DNA of 64,000 bases from assembly GCF_003259225.1 (NCBI RefSeq), contig NZ_QHJF01000007.1:1-64000 (forward strand), in the 5' to 3' direction. Positions 56,522-64,000 of this stretch are shown in pieces; position 1 is the stretch's first letter; each line of letters begins with the position of its first letter. Made by a program: the position numbers and the translations under genes. The notes below the pieces were generated by a model that worked only from the letters and a program-made list of their open reading frames with translations, was not told the DNA's origin and searched no databases. This DNA comes from Marinomonas arctica. Lineage in GTDB: Bacteria; Pseudomonadota; Gammaproteobacteria; Pseudomonadales; Marinomonadaceae.

Positions 56522-57739
56522 CTAAGCCAGCATTGTTTGCACTTTTTTCAGTGCCACAAACAAAGCGTCAACTTCTTCTAATGTATTATAAATCGCAAAC
56601 GATGCGCGTGCTGTACCTGGCACATTAAAGCGCGCCATCAGTGGTTGCGCACAATGATCACCCGTACGAACAGCAATCCCCTGACGATCCAACAAGAACC
56701 CGATATCAGCAGGGTGCCCCTGATCCATCACAAAGCTCAACACGCCAATTTTTTCTTTGGCAGTCCCAATTATTGTCAAACCTTCAAACTGCTCAGCAAG
56801 CTCAGTTGCATGGTCCAACAAGGCTTTCTCATGAGCCGCAACAGCCTCTTGATCTAATGCACTAAACCAACGAATCGCTTCCGCCATCGCAATCGCATCG
56901 CCCACATTAGGCGTACCTGCCTCAAAACGATAAGGCAAAACGTTCCAAGTTGCGTCTTGCAAAGTCACCGTAGAAATCATCTCGCCGCCGGTGCGCCAAA
57001 CAGGCCACTCAGCGAGAACTGACTCTTTGCCCCAGAGCACACCGACACCCATTGGTCCGTAAATCTTATGCCCAGAAAAGGCATAAAAATCACAACCTAT
57101 GTCTTGCACATCAACATGACCATGAGCGGCACCTTGAGCACCATCCACTAGAACCAAAGCGCCAAACTGCTTGGCTTTTGCTGTCATATCTTTAATTGGG
57201 TTTACTGTTCCCAATGCATTGGAGACATGAGGAAAAGCAACGAACTTAGTACGTTCGTTCAACATGTCGTCATAAGCCGCCTGATCCAATTCCCCCATAT
57301 CCGTTACCGGAACGGTTCTTAAAATCGCACCAGAAGCTTTACAGGCTTGTTGCCATGTCACAAGGTTGGCGTGATGATCCATGCCTGTTGCGATCACTTC
57401 ATCGCCCGGCAACAACAAAGAAGCCAAACCATTAGCGACAATATTAATCGCCTCGGTAGTGCCCGTCGTCCAAATCACTTCTTCACGTTTTGGCGCATTA
57501 ATGAAGTTTTTTACGATGTCGCGCGCATCCTCAAAGCGACGTGTCGCTTCATCAGCAAGACGATGGGCACCACGATGCACATTAGAATTACAGGTCGAAT
57601 AGTAATCCACCAAAGCATCAATCACACATTGCGGCTTTTGCGTCGTCGCTGCATTATCGAGGTATATCAAAGGTTTCCCATCAATCTCTCGCTTTAAAAT
57701 CGGAAACTGCTTACGGATAGCGGCTACATCAAAACTCAT
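56522..57739 (-). CDS. sufS: Cysteine desulfurase SufS
   Basis: A 405-residue group II desulfurase. It opens FPILKREIDGKPLIYLDNAATTQKP; the PLP lysine is in AFSGHKIYGPMG near 225 and the catalytic Cys in RTGDHCAQPLM near 363. It hands sulfur to SufE. It starts 11 bp after sufD. Confidence 0.95.
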   Translation of the reverse strand: MSFDVAAIRKQFPILKREIDGKPLIYLDNAATTQKPQCVIDALVDYYSTCNSNVHRGAHRLADEATRRFEDARDIVKNFINAPKREEVIWTTGTTEAINIVANGLASLLLPGDEVIATGMDHHANLVTWQQACKASGAILRTVPVTDMGELDQAAYDDMLNERTKFVAFPHVSNALGTVNPIKDMTAKAKQFGALVLVDGAQGAAHGHVDVQDIGCDFYAFSGHKIYGPMGVGVLWGKESVLAEWPVWRTGGEMISTVTLQDATWNVLPYRFEAGTPNVGDAIAMAEAIRWFSALDQEAVAAHEKALLDHATELAEQFEGLTIIGTAKEKIGVLSFVMDQGHPADIGFLLDRQGIAVRTGDHCAQPLMARFNVPGTARASFAIYNTLEEVDALFVALKKVQTMLA

Positions 57740-57750
57740 CGTTTTCTCGC

Positions 57751-59010
57751 TTATTTCACTTCCATTTGCGCAAATCGTTCACGGATAATAGGACGAATCC
57801 ACTCCGCTAACGCCGCATTTGGCATTAAATCAATCAACTCATTAATAAAGCCAAAGTTGAGCATCACTTGCGCCTTCGAGCGGCTTACACCGCGAGTCTG
57901 CAAATAATACAAAGCTTGCTTATCAATCTGAGCTACCGTTGCCCCATGAGCACATTTCACATCGTCAGCGTATATTTCTAACTCTGGCTTAGTATTGATC
58001 TCGGCTTTATCGGATAACAGCAAGTTGCGGTTATTTAGCTCTGCCAAGGTTTTCTGTGCATCACGGTGAATATGAATACGACCATTAAAAATAGCGCGAG
58101 AACGATCGGCTACGATACAACGCACATTCTCTTCAGTTTTGCCATTGGGCATGGCATGCTCAACCGTCGCATGCAGATCAAACAGCTCTTTTCCATCTAA
58201 CAAATACATGGCATTAAGCTTGGCATCGGCAAACTCACCCGCATGAATAATGTCTGTGTCTAAACGAGACAGCTCACTACCAAAACCCACAAGGGTACTG
58301 TGCATTTTAGCATGGTCATGCAAGTTGAAATGGCTACCACCAATGGAAACATTACTGCCTGTCTGTAGAGCAAAGCGATAATGTTCTAGACTAGCATTCG
58401 CAGCGACCTTGTATTCAACAAACGCGGTATTAAAACTATCGCCTTGGGCTTGGACATCTTCAATCACGGTTAATCGCGAGCCCGCTGCCAAAGTAACTTG
58501 CACACGAGTATGGGATTCCGCGCCTTGACTCAACAAAGAGCTAATACGAATCGGTTGAGTAATCTCAACCCCTTCCGCCACCGTCACCACCACGACATCC
58601 TGTGCTAGTGCGTCGTTAACCAAACCGAAAATGTGACGCTCTGGCTTAATAGTCGAAAATGCATGTAGTGCTTCTGCTTGTTGCGCCGTATCTAAATCAC
58701 CACCCAAGGAAATGGACACACCTTCAGGCAAGGTTTTCGCTAATTGGGTTTGGTCAAACTGACCATTAACAAAGACCAATTCAATCGCAGATAAATCCGC
58801 AATGGCAACCGGAAGCAACTCAACTTTATCGGTAATGACTTTTGCTTGCGTACGCTCTACAGGGCGCAAAGGCGTATAACGCCACGCTTCCGTTTTACGC
58901 GTTGGCCACTTAGTATTTGCTAAAAGTTCCAGTGCGTGAGCTCGCTTTGGCGCAAGCCAATCATTGATACCTTGCGCTCGAGCAATGGCGCTTTCTAACC
59001 ATTCACTCAT
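57751..59010 (-). CDS. sufD: Fe-S scaffold component SufD
   Basis: A 419-residue beta-helix scaffold protein that forms the SufBC2D complex. Family landmarks are WRYTPLRPVERTQ near 42, NGRIHIHRDAQKTLAELNNRN near 308, and ADDVKCAHGATVAQID near 352, with a His that matters for iron entry in SufD. It lies 3 bp after sufC. Confidence 0.94.
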   Translation of the reverse strand: MSEWLESAIARAQGINDWLAPKRAHALELLANTKWPTRKTEAWRYTPLRPVERTQAKVITDKVELLPVAIADLSAIELVFVNGQFDQTQLAKTLPEGVSISLGGDLDTAQQAEALHAFSTIKPERHIFGLVNDALAQDVVVVTVAEGVEITQPIRISSLLSQGAESHTRVQVTLAAGSRLTVIEDVQAQGDSFNTAFVEYKVAANASLEHYRFALQTGSNVSIGGSHFNLHDHAKMHSTLVGFGSELSRLDTDIIHAGEFADAKLNAMYLLDGKELFDLHATVEHAMPNGKTEENVRCIVADRSRAIFNGRIHIHRDAQKTLAELNNRNLLLSDKAEINTKPELEIYADDVKCAHGATVAQIDKQALYYLQTRGVSRSKAQVMLNFGFINELIDLMPNAALAEWIRPIIRERFAQMEVK

Positions 59011-59013
59011 GCG

Positions 59014-59799
59014 TTACCCCTCAAGTTCGTCTTCAACTGGCTCTTTCTGCAACCAAGCATAACCTTGAGCTTCTAACTCAAGCGCAAGGGAAGCATCACC
59101 ACTCTTAACGATTTTACCGTCAGACAATACATGCACAAAGTCAGGCTTAATGTAATCCAAAAGACGTTGATAATGGGTCACAACAATAAAACTGCGATCT
59201 GCGGAACGTTGGCTATTCACACCCTCTGCCACTATCTGCAGAGCGTCAATATCCAAACCAGAATCTGTTTCATCTAGAATGCAAAGCTTTGGTTTAAGCA
59301 ATAACATCTGCATTAGCTCATTACGTTTTTTCTCGCCACCGGAGAAACCTTCGTTAACACCACGCTTCAAGAAAGCCACTGGCAAGTTAACTTGCTTACA
59401 CGCCGCTTTCGCTTCTTTCAAGAAATCCGCAGAGGTAATGGCGTCTTCACCACGGGCTTGACGCTGTGCATCCACCGACGCTTTTAAGAATTCTAAGTTG
59501 CTGACACCAGGAATTTCGACTGGATATTGGAACGCCAAGAACAACCCTGCGCGAGCACGATCTTCCGTCTCCATATCCAGTAAATCTTCGCCATCAAGCG
59601 TCACGCTACCACTGTCTACACTGTAACCATCACGACCAGACAAAACATAGCCAAGGGTACTTTTACCAGCACCGTTTGGTCCCATTATTGCGTGCACTTC
59701 ACCCGGCTTGATGTCTAAATCCAACCCTTTGATGATTTGTTTTTCTTCAACGCTGGCGTGCAAATCTTTTATCGTCAACAAACTTTTCGTGTTCGACAT
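59014..59799 (-). CDS. sufC: Fe-S scaffold ATPase SufC
   Basis: A 261-residue ABC-type ATPase. Walker A is GPNGAGKST at about 40-48, the Q-loop is AFQYPVEIPGVSN, the signature motif is GFSGGEKKRNE near 152, and Walker B is CILDETDSGLD near 175. It drives SufB/SufD scaffold changes. It overlaps neither neighbour but is separated by only 3-13 bp. Confidence 0.96.
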   Translation of the reverse strand: MSNTKSLLTIKDLHASVEEKQIIKGLDLDIKPGEVHAIMGPNGAGKSTLGYVLSGRDGYSVDSGSVTLDGEDLLDMETEDRARAGLFLAFQYPVEIPGVSNLEFLKASVDAQRQARGEDAITSADFLKEAKAACKQVNLPVAFLKRGVNEGFSGGEKKRNELMQMLLLKPKLCILDETDSGLDIDALQIVAEGVNSQRSADRSFIVVTHYQRLLDYIKPDFVHVLSDGKIVKSGDASLALELEAQGYAWLQKEPVEDELEG

Positions 59800-59812
59800 C
59801 TTTAATAATTCC

Positions 59813-61249
59813 TTAACCTACTGAGCCTTCAAGGCTTATTTCTAGTAACTTGCCCGCTTCAACGGCAAATTCCATTGGTAATTCTTTGAATACTTCTTTA
59901 CAGAAGCCATTCACAATCATGGAGACGGCTTTTTCAGGATCGAGGCCACGCTGACGACACAAGAACATCTGCTCATCACTGACCTTAGAGGTCGTCGCTT
60001 CATGCTCAATAATGGCTGATGGGTTACGACTTTCCACGTAGGGGAAAGTGTGCGCGCCACACTGGTCACCAATCAACAAAGAGTCACACTGGGTGAAGTT
60101 ACGTGCGCCTTCGGCACCTGGATTCATACGAACAAGCCCACGGTAACTGTTGTTACTTCTTCCTGCCGAAATACCTTTAGAGATAATGGTGGATTTTGTA
60201 TTCTTACCGATATGGATCATCTTAGTGCCAGTGTCTGCTTGCTGACGACCACGCGTCAAAGCAACTGAGTAGAACTCGCCTACACTGTTATCGCCTTTCA
60301 AAATGCAGCTTGGGTACTTCCAAGTGACCGAAGAACCTGTCTCGACTTGCGTCCAAGAAATCTTAGCGTTGGTATGACAAATACCGCGCTTGGTGACAAA
60401 GTTGTAAATACCACCTTTACCGTTCTCGTCACCTGGATACCAGTTTTGCACCGTTGAGTATTTAATCTCAGCGTTATCCATGGCAACGAGTTCTACTACC
60501 GCCGCATGCAGCTGATTTTCATCACGTTGTGGCGCAGTACAACCTTCAAGATAACTCACGTGACTACCTTCATCTGCGATAATCAGTGTGCGCTCGAATT
60601 GCCCGGTATTTTGCTCATTGATACGAAAATAAGTAGACAATTCCATAGGGCATCGCGTGCCTTTAGGAATATAAACAAAAGAGCCATCCGTAAACACAGC
60701 ACAATTCAACGCCGCATAATAGTTGTCTTTCTTAGGCACAACGCTACCGATGTACTTTTTAACAAGGTCTGGATATTTGTGCAGCGCTTCAGAAATTGGG
60801 CAAAATATAACACCCGCTTCCTCTAGTTTCTCACGGAATGTCGTTACAACAGAGACAGAGTCAAATACCGCATCAACCGCGATACCGGCCAACATTTGCT
60901 GCTCTATCAAAGGAATACCAAGTTTTTCATAAGTACGCAGTAGTTCCGGATCCACCTCGTCCAAAGACTTAGGCTTGTCTTTCATACTTTTTGGAGCCGA
61001 ATAGTAAGAAATAGACTGGAAATCTATTTTTGGGTAATCGACTAAAGCCCATTCTGGCTCTTCCATTTCCAACCATTCACGAAATGCGCTCAGGCGCCAT
61101 TCGAGCATCCATTCAGGCTCACCTTTCATTTCAGAAATACGTCGGATGACACTTTCATCCAAACCTGGCTCAAATGTCTCTGATTCTACATCAGACACAA
61201 AACCTGCTTCGTACTCCCGTGCCAGCGCCTTATCTATCTGCTCAGTCAT
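59813..61249 (-). CDS. sufB: Fe-S scaffold component SufB
   Basis: A 478-residue scaffold protein on which clusters form. [20 protein letters not shown] near 85 and [20 protein letters not shown] near 112 are typical, as are [20 protein letters not shown] near 230 and [15 protein letters not shown] near 430. Conserved Cys and Glu residues sit in the beta helix. ATG 61249 is used (GTG 61261 is 4 codons upstream in frame), with GAGTGAG 7 nt upstream. It follows iscR by 75 bp. Confidence 0.95.
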   Translation of the reverse strand: MTEQIDKALAREYEAGFVSDVESETFEPGLDESVIRRISEMKGEPEWMLEWRLSAFREWLEMEEPEWALVDYPKIDFQSISYYSAPKSMKDKPKSLDEVDPELLRTYEKLGIPLIEQQMLAGIAVDAVFDSVSVVTTFREKLEEAGVIFCPISEALHKYPDLVKKYIGSVVPKKDNYYAALNCAVFTDGSFVYIPKGTRCPMELSTYFRINEQNTGQFERTLIIADEGSHVSYLEGCTAPQRDENQLHAAVVELVAMDNAEIKYSTVQNWYPGDENGKGGIYNFVTKRGICHTNAKISWTQVETGSSVTWKYPSCILKGDNSVGEFYSVALTRGRQQADTGTKMIHIGKNTKSTIISKGISAGRSNNSYRGLVRMNPGAEGARNFTQCDSLLIGDQCGAHTFPYVESRNPSAIIEHEATTSKVSDEQMFLCRQRGLDPEKAVSMIVNGFCKEVFKELPMEFAVEAGKLLEISLEGSVG

Positions 61250-61323
61250 ATAAAAACTCACTCAATTATAGCCACTAATACACTGTGAATCAGCGCATTA
61301 AGCTCTACTAATTTATTTTCTAT

Positions 61324-61812
61324 TTAATCAACAATGGCCGCACTAATTTTGTCATTTTGAAGACTACGTTGTCGGCTCTCAAGATCTTGTCGCTCAGCCA
61401 CTTGACGTACATCATTGCGACGCACAAGCTGCTCTAAGCTAATTTGATTTAAAAAATCGTGTATTTGATCACTTAAATCACACCATAAATGATGGGTAAG
61501 GCAAGTATTACCGCTTTGACAATCACTTCGGCCTTTGCAGCCCGTTGCGTCTACCGACTCATTAACAGCATCGACTATTTGCGCAACAAAAATATCATGA
61601 TGAGAACGGCTCAGACGATAACCGCCACCAGGGCCTCGAACACTGTTTACCAATGCTTTCTTACGGAGCTTAGAAAATAACTGCTCCAGATAAGATAATG
61701 ATATTCCCTGTCGATTCGAAATATCCGACAAGGACACCGGCCCTTTATCCGAATGCAATGCCAAATCAAGCATGGCGGTTACCGCATAACGACCTTTTGT
61801 TGTCAGGCGCAT
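61324..61812 (-). CDS. iscR: Fe-S cluster-responsive regulator IscR
   Basis: A 162-residue Rrf2-family repressor. The winged helix starts [20 protein letters not shown]. The cluster ligands sit exactly where E. coli IscR has them: C92, C98, C104 and H107, in the stretch [17 protein letters not shown]. With a [2Fe-2S] cluster it should bind type 1 sites, and two such sites lie in its promoter. It heads the suf operon where pseudomonads have iscRSUA. The presence of all four ligands favours IscR over a SufR-type regulator. Confidence 0.93.
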   Translation of the reverse strand: MRLTTKGRYAVTAMLDLALHSDKGPVSLSDISNRQGISLSYLEQLFSKLRKKALVNSVRGPGGGYRLSRSHHDIFVAQIVDAVNESVDATGCKGRSDCQSGNTCLTHHLWCDLSDQIHDFLNQISLEQLVRRNDVRQVAERQDLESRQRSLQNDKISAAIVD

Positions 61813-61846
61813 AAACTATCCACTTTAGATTATTCTGTGAGTATGA

Positions 61847-61876
61847 ATAGTACACAAAACCTACTGTTTTGATCAA
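61847..61876 (-). promoter_or_regulatory. Promoter of the iscR-suf operon
   Basis: On the minus strand TTGATC (61876-61871) and TACTAT (61852-61847) are the -35 and -10 boxes, 18 bp apart, 35 bp before the iscR ATG. The first IscR-type operator covers the -35 box and the spacer. Confidence 0.6.
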
Positions 61877-61905
61877 GTATTTACCTGACTATTTTAGTAG
61901 GTTAT
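61856..61905. promoter_or_regulatory. Two abutting IscR type-1 operators
   Basis: Two 25-bp sites lie end to end. Site 1 (61856-61880) and site 2 (61881-61905) match the IscR type 1 consensus ATASYYGACTRWWWYAGTCRRSTAT at about 20 and 22 of 25 positions by my count. Site 2 shows CCTGACTATTTTAGTAGG in its middle. E. coli has two such sites before iscR, so autorepression by holo-IscR is the expected effect. Confidence 0.75.
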
Positions 61906-62130
61906 TAGTCCCTCTTACCATGCGGCCGTATTTTACGTGTACTGGGACAAAAACTAAACCGCTGAATGCGTCTCTAAAGGCCAGCATAAAAATAATTGAG
62001 AGCATTAACAGAGCACACCGCGTGTGTTACTAAGACAAAACCGATACAAGAAAAGAGAAAAAACGTGTTCTTTTTATATAAAAAAGCACACTATAAAATC
62101 ATCGTATAACGGAAGTAAGGAGGGTTAATT
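61906..62130. other. Leader of the coiled-coil membrane protein gene
   Basis: This 225-bp gap has no ORF I support. It holds the far side of the IscR operator pair and, near 62115, a very strong AAGGAGG ribosome site before the next gene. Confidence 0.5.
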
Positions 62131-62649
62131 ATGCCGCAAAAACCTATTGTCGAGAAAAAAGTGGAAGTAGAAGAGCCCACCCCCAAAAAAAGCAAAATGC
62201 CTATAGTCGCTTTTTTATCCTGTTTTCTATTGAGTGTATGTGCCTCTTCTGGCGTCACTTACTTCCTACTTCAATCCCAAGAGGGTATCGAAACCGTCAC
62301 AAAATTGAGTACTCACGAGGAGCAATTACTCAACATACAAAAAACACTCTCTCAACAAGATATGGACATAAAAGCCATAAAAGAGCAAAACGAAACGCTA
62401 AAGCTCTATCTAAGACACAGTAGTGCAACGGCTCTAAAAAACATCTTAATCAACCAAGAACAAAATATTCAGGCTTACCTAAAAGTCATGAAATCCGCCA
62501 TGAGCGACTTATCAGCACTCAGTCCTAGGACAACAGACTGGAACGATGAATACCAATATCAATTAGATCTCGCACTAAAAGGCAGCATAAAAAGAGAAGA
62601 TTTATTGAAGCTACTCAAAACTGGCGAGCCAAACGAAAAGAGTCAGTAA
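62131..62649 (+). CDS. Single-pass membrane protein with coiled coil, unknown function
   Basis: A 172-residue protein with a Lys/Pro-rich cytoplasmic start (residues 1-28), one membrane helix at about 30-52 (VAFLSCFLLSVCASSGVTYFLL) and a charged, periplasmic coiled-coil part (EEQLLNIQKTLSQQDMDIKA). A strong AAGGAGG precedes the ATG. It is divergent from iscR. No family is recognised. Confidence 0.65.
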   Translation: MPQKPIVEKKVEVEEPTPKKSKMPIVAFLSCFLLSVCASSGVTYFLLQSQEGIETVTKLSTHEEQLLNIQKTLSQQDMDIKAIKEQNETLKLYLRHSSATALKNILINQEQNIQAYLKVMKSAMSDLSALSPRTTDWNDEYQYQLDLALKGSIKREDLLKLLKTGEPNEKSQ

Positions 62650-62682
62650 ACAACATACGCTAGAAGGCGGAGAGTTAAAAAA

Positions 62683-63453
62683 CTATACCGTACGAAGCGA
62701 CAAACTGATTGGGTAATGATCAGAAGAATGGATATCTATGTGAACATGCACGTCAACAACGCCTAATCCACGACAGTAAATATGATCTAAGTGCCGTAAC
62801 AAATGGTTTAGCCTCGGCTGACGCATCATCTTCACCTCTTTTAACGAAGATGCCGTGGCAAGTTCATCAAAATACTGCATTCTTTTTTTGTTCCAAGTAT
62901 TAAAGTCACCGGCCAACAATATCGGACCACTATGATGGTCTAGAGCCTGAAAAGCTTGATCAAGATGCGCTCTAAACTTTTCGAAGGAAACAAAGTTAAT
63001 CATGTGAGTATTGATAACGAGCAACGACTGCTCAAGGGTAGGTTCTGTTGTACTTGCTAACGGATACTCGGTCGCTAACACCATTTTTTTAGTTTTAGTA
63101 ATAGGTTCACTATGAGTAGATGCTGAAAAAAAATGCTTATTTGCCATAACGCTTGATCCGGTTTTAACACCCGTTTCAATGTTAGACTTCACGTTTTTAA
63201 AGCTGCTCGCCATAATCCACTGATGTTGCGAAGAATGGTGAAACATTCCGTCAAAGGGCGAGTTTAGAATGGCTTCTTGCAAGAGGATTAAATCTTTATC
63301 ACCAATAAGAGAAGTAAAATCATTCTGCCAGCCCTTTCGTTTACATTTAAAGACATTCCACAACAATACCTTGATATCTGGCCCTATCGCCTGTTTCGAT
63401 GCATTACCCATAATTTTTAACGACTCAACAGCACAATAACGATTTTTCATCAT
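62683..63453 (-). CDS. Endonuclease/exonuclease/phosphatase-fold protein, YbhP-like
   Basis: A 256-residue EEP-fold metal-dependent phosphodiesterase. Landmarks are KVLLWNVFKCKRKGW near 28, LILLQEAI (metal Glu) near 56, LLVINTHMINF near 145, LLAGDFNTW near 180 and SDHYPISLSL (catalytic DH) near 244. It follows the phospholipase-D gene by 46 bp on the same strand, an arrangement like E. coli clsB-ybhP. The substrate is unknown. Confidence 0.8.
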   Translation of the reverse strand: MMKNRYCAVESLKIMGNASKQAIGPDIKVLLWNVFKCKRKGWQNDFTSLIGDKDLILLQEAILNSPFDGMFHHSSQHQWIMASSFKNVKSNIETGVKTGSSVMANKHFFSASTHSEPITKTKKMVLATEYPLASTTEPTLEQSLLVINTHMINFVSFEKFRAHLDQAFQALDHHSGPILLAGDFNTWNKKRMQYFDELATASSLKEVKMMRQPRLNHLLRHLDHIYCRGLGVVDVHVHIDIHSSDHYPISLSLRTV

Positions 63454-63499
63454 GGAAAATGGCCTTTAAGAAAATCGTAACGACGAGCTACTGACATCG

Positions 63500-64000
63500 C
63501 TACAAATACGGTGAAAACAAACGAAACAAGTTATTGCGAATTTTCTTATAAATAGGCAATTTCTTAATATCTTCCTCTAACACGAGCTCCGCATTATGTT
63601 TTTTTGCAACAAACAATTCGGTAAGTTGTGCATTAAGACGCCTATCGAAACATTCTAAGTTGATTTCAAAGTTAAACGCTAAGCTTCTAGCGTCCCAATT
63701 AGTGGAACCGATAAATGACCAAACATCATCAATAAGGACTATTTTACTGTGATCAAAAGGTCTTTTGTTTTTGTATATCTGAACACCGTGTTCCATGATC
63801 CTCATGAAATTGGCTTCCATCACCCAATCTACAAAAGGGATGTTGCTGTGTTCCGGTACTATAATTTCAACAGCTACACCACGTAAGGCCGTGGCGTGAA
63901 GCGACGTCATTAATGTTTGATCTGGTATAAAATAAGGGGTCATGATTTTGACGCTTTTTTGTGCACAAACCAATGCGTTAATTAATGTCCAGCGTATCCT
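63500..64000 (-). CDS. Phospholipase D-family cardiolipin synthase, C-terminal part (cut by window edge)
   Basis: The reading frame stays open to the window edge, so only the last 166 or so residues are seen. The second HKD motif is present: HSKIVLIDDVWSFIGSTNWD (H-K-D and the GSTN stretch). IMTPYFIPDQTLMTSL precedes it. Cardiolipin synthases of the PLD family carry two such motifs; the first lies beyond 64000. It is the upstream partner of the YbhP-like gene. The true start is outside the window, so any start at 63973 is an artefact. Confidence 0.85.
   Translation of the reverse strand, partial: RIRWTLINALVCAQKSVKIMTPYFIPDQTLMTSLHATALRGVAVEIIVPEHSNIPFVDWVMEANFMRIMEHGVQIYKNKRPFDHSKIVLIDDVWSFIGSTNWDARSLAFNFEINLECFDRRLNAQLTELFVAKKHNAELVLEEDIKKLPIYKKIRNNLFRLFSPYL

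Noticed and set aside
61324..61812. Naming the Rrf2 regulator SufR
   Set aside because: The ligand set C92, C98, C104 and H107 matches IscR exactly and IscR-type operators lie in front of it.

Overview
The window looks like the chromosome of a marine gammaproteobacterium of the Oceanospirillales, most like Marinomonas. This rests on gene order (ndk-rlmN-pilW-rodZ-ispG-hisS-yfgM-bamB-der), moderate GC, tpm, ygiQ, an OFA-family transporter and the carboxynorspermidine polyamine route. The species call is inference; no rRNA or complete canonical tRNA gene is present to confirm it. Positions 1-6000 are accessory DNA. They hold palindromic intergenic repeats, two gene-cassette-like units each ending in an attC-like inverted repeat (a HEPN-motif protein and a membrane pentapeptide-repeat protein), a 74-nt tRNA-like fold, a cluster of perfect hairpins, an IS1111-group IS110-family insertion sequence, and two divergent type II toxin-antitoxin modules. 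No integron integrase is visible, so the cassettes look like an integrase-less attC cluster.

From 6 to 26 kb the content is ordinary: a YjaB-like acetyltransferase, a fasciclin protein, a TPR/exonuclease pair, a Nudix hydrolase, a DUF3237 protein, a divergent ynfM/ynfL-like pair, a CbiM-like transporter behind a cobalamin riboswitch, a FUSC protein, an OFA transporter, two chemoreceptors around a YegD-like Hsp70, an NnrU-like protein, the nspC/dehydrogenase polyamine pair and a coiled-coil lipoprotein.

From 26.7 to 34.8 kb one minus-strand cluster, cobJ-cobM-cobW-cobN-cbiX, makes part of the corrin ring and inserts cobalt. It carries both an early-type (CbiX) and a late-type (CobN) cobalt chelatase. 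Then come an MliC-like lipoprotein, a RibH2-type lumazine synthase behind an FMN riboswitch, a leucine-rich-repeat protein kinase, small DUF1304 and DUF2496 genes, tpm, ygiQ, and a rimK gene overlapping a zinc carboxypeptidase-like gene.

From 44.5 to 61.8 kb minus-strand housekeeping genes run from iscR through sufBCDS-sufA-sufT-sufE-iscS, then ndk, rlmN, pilW, rodZ, ispG, hisS, yfgM, bamB and der. In pseudomonads this slot holds iscRSUA-hscBA-fdx; here suf genes fill it, still headed by an IscR with all four cluster ligands and two abutting IscR-type operators. The window ends with a coiled-coil membrane protein, a YbhP-like phosphodiesterase and a truncated phospholipase-D gene running off the edge.
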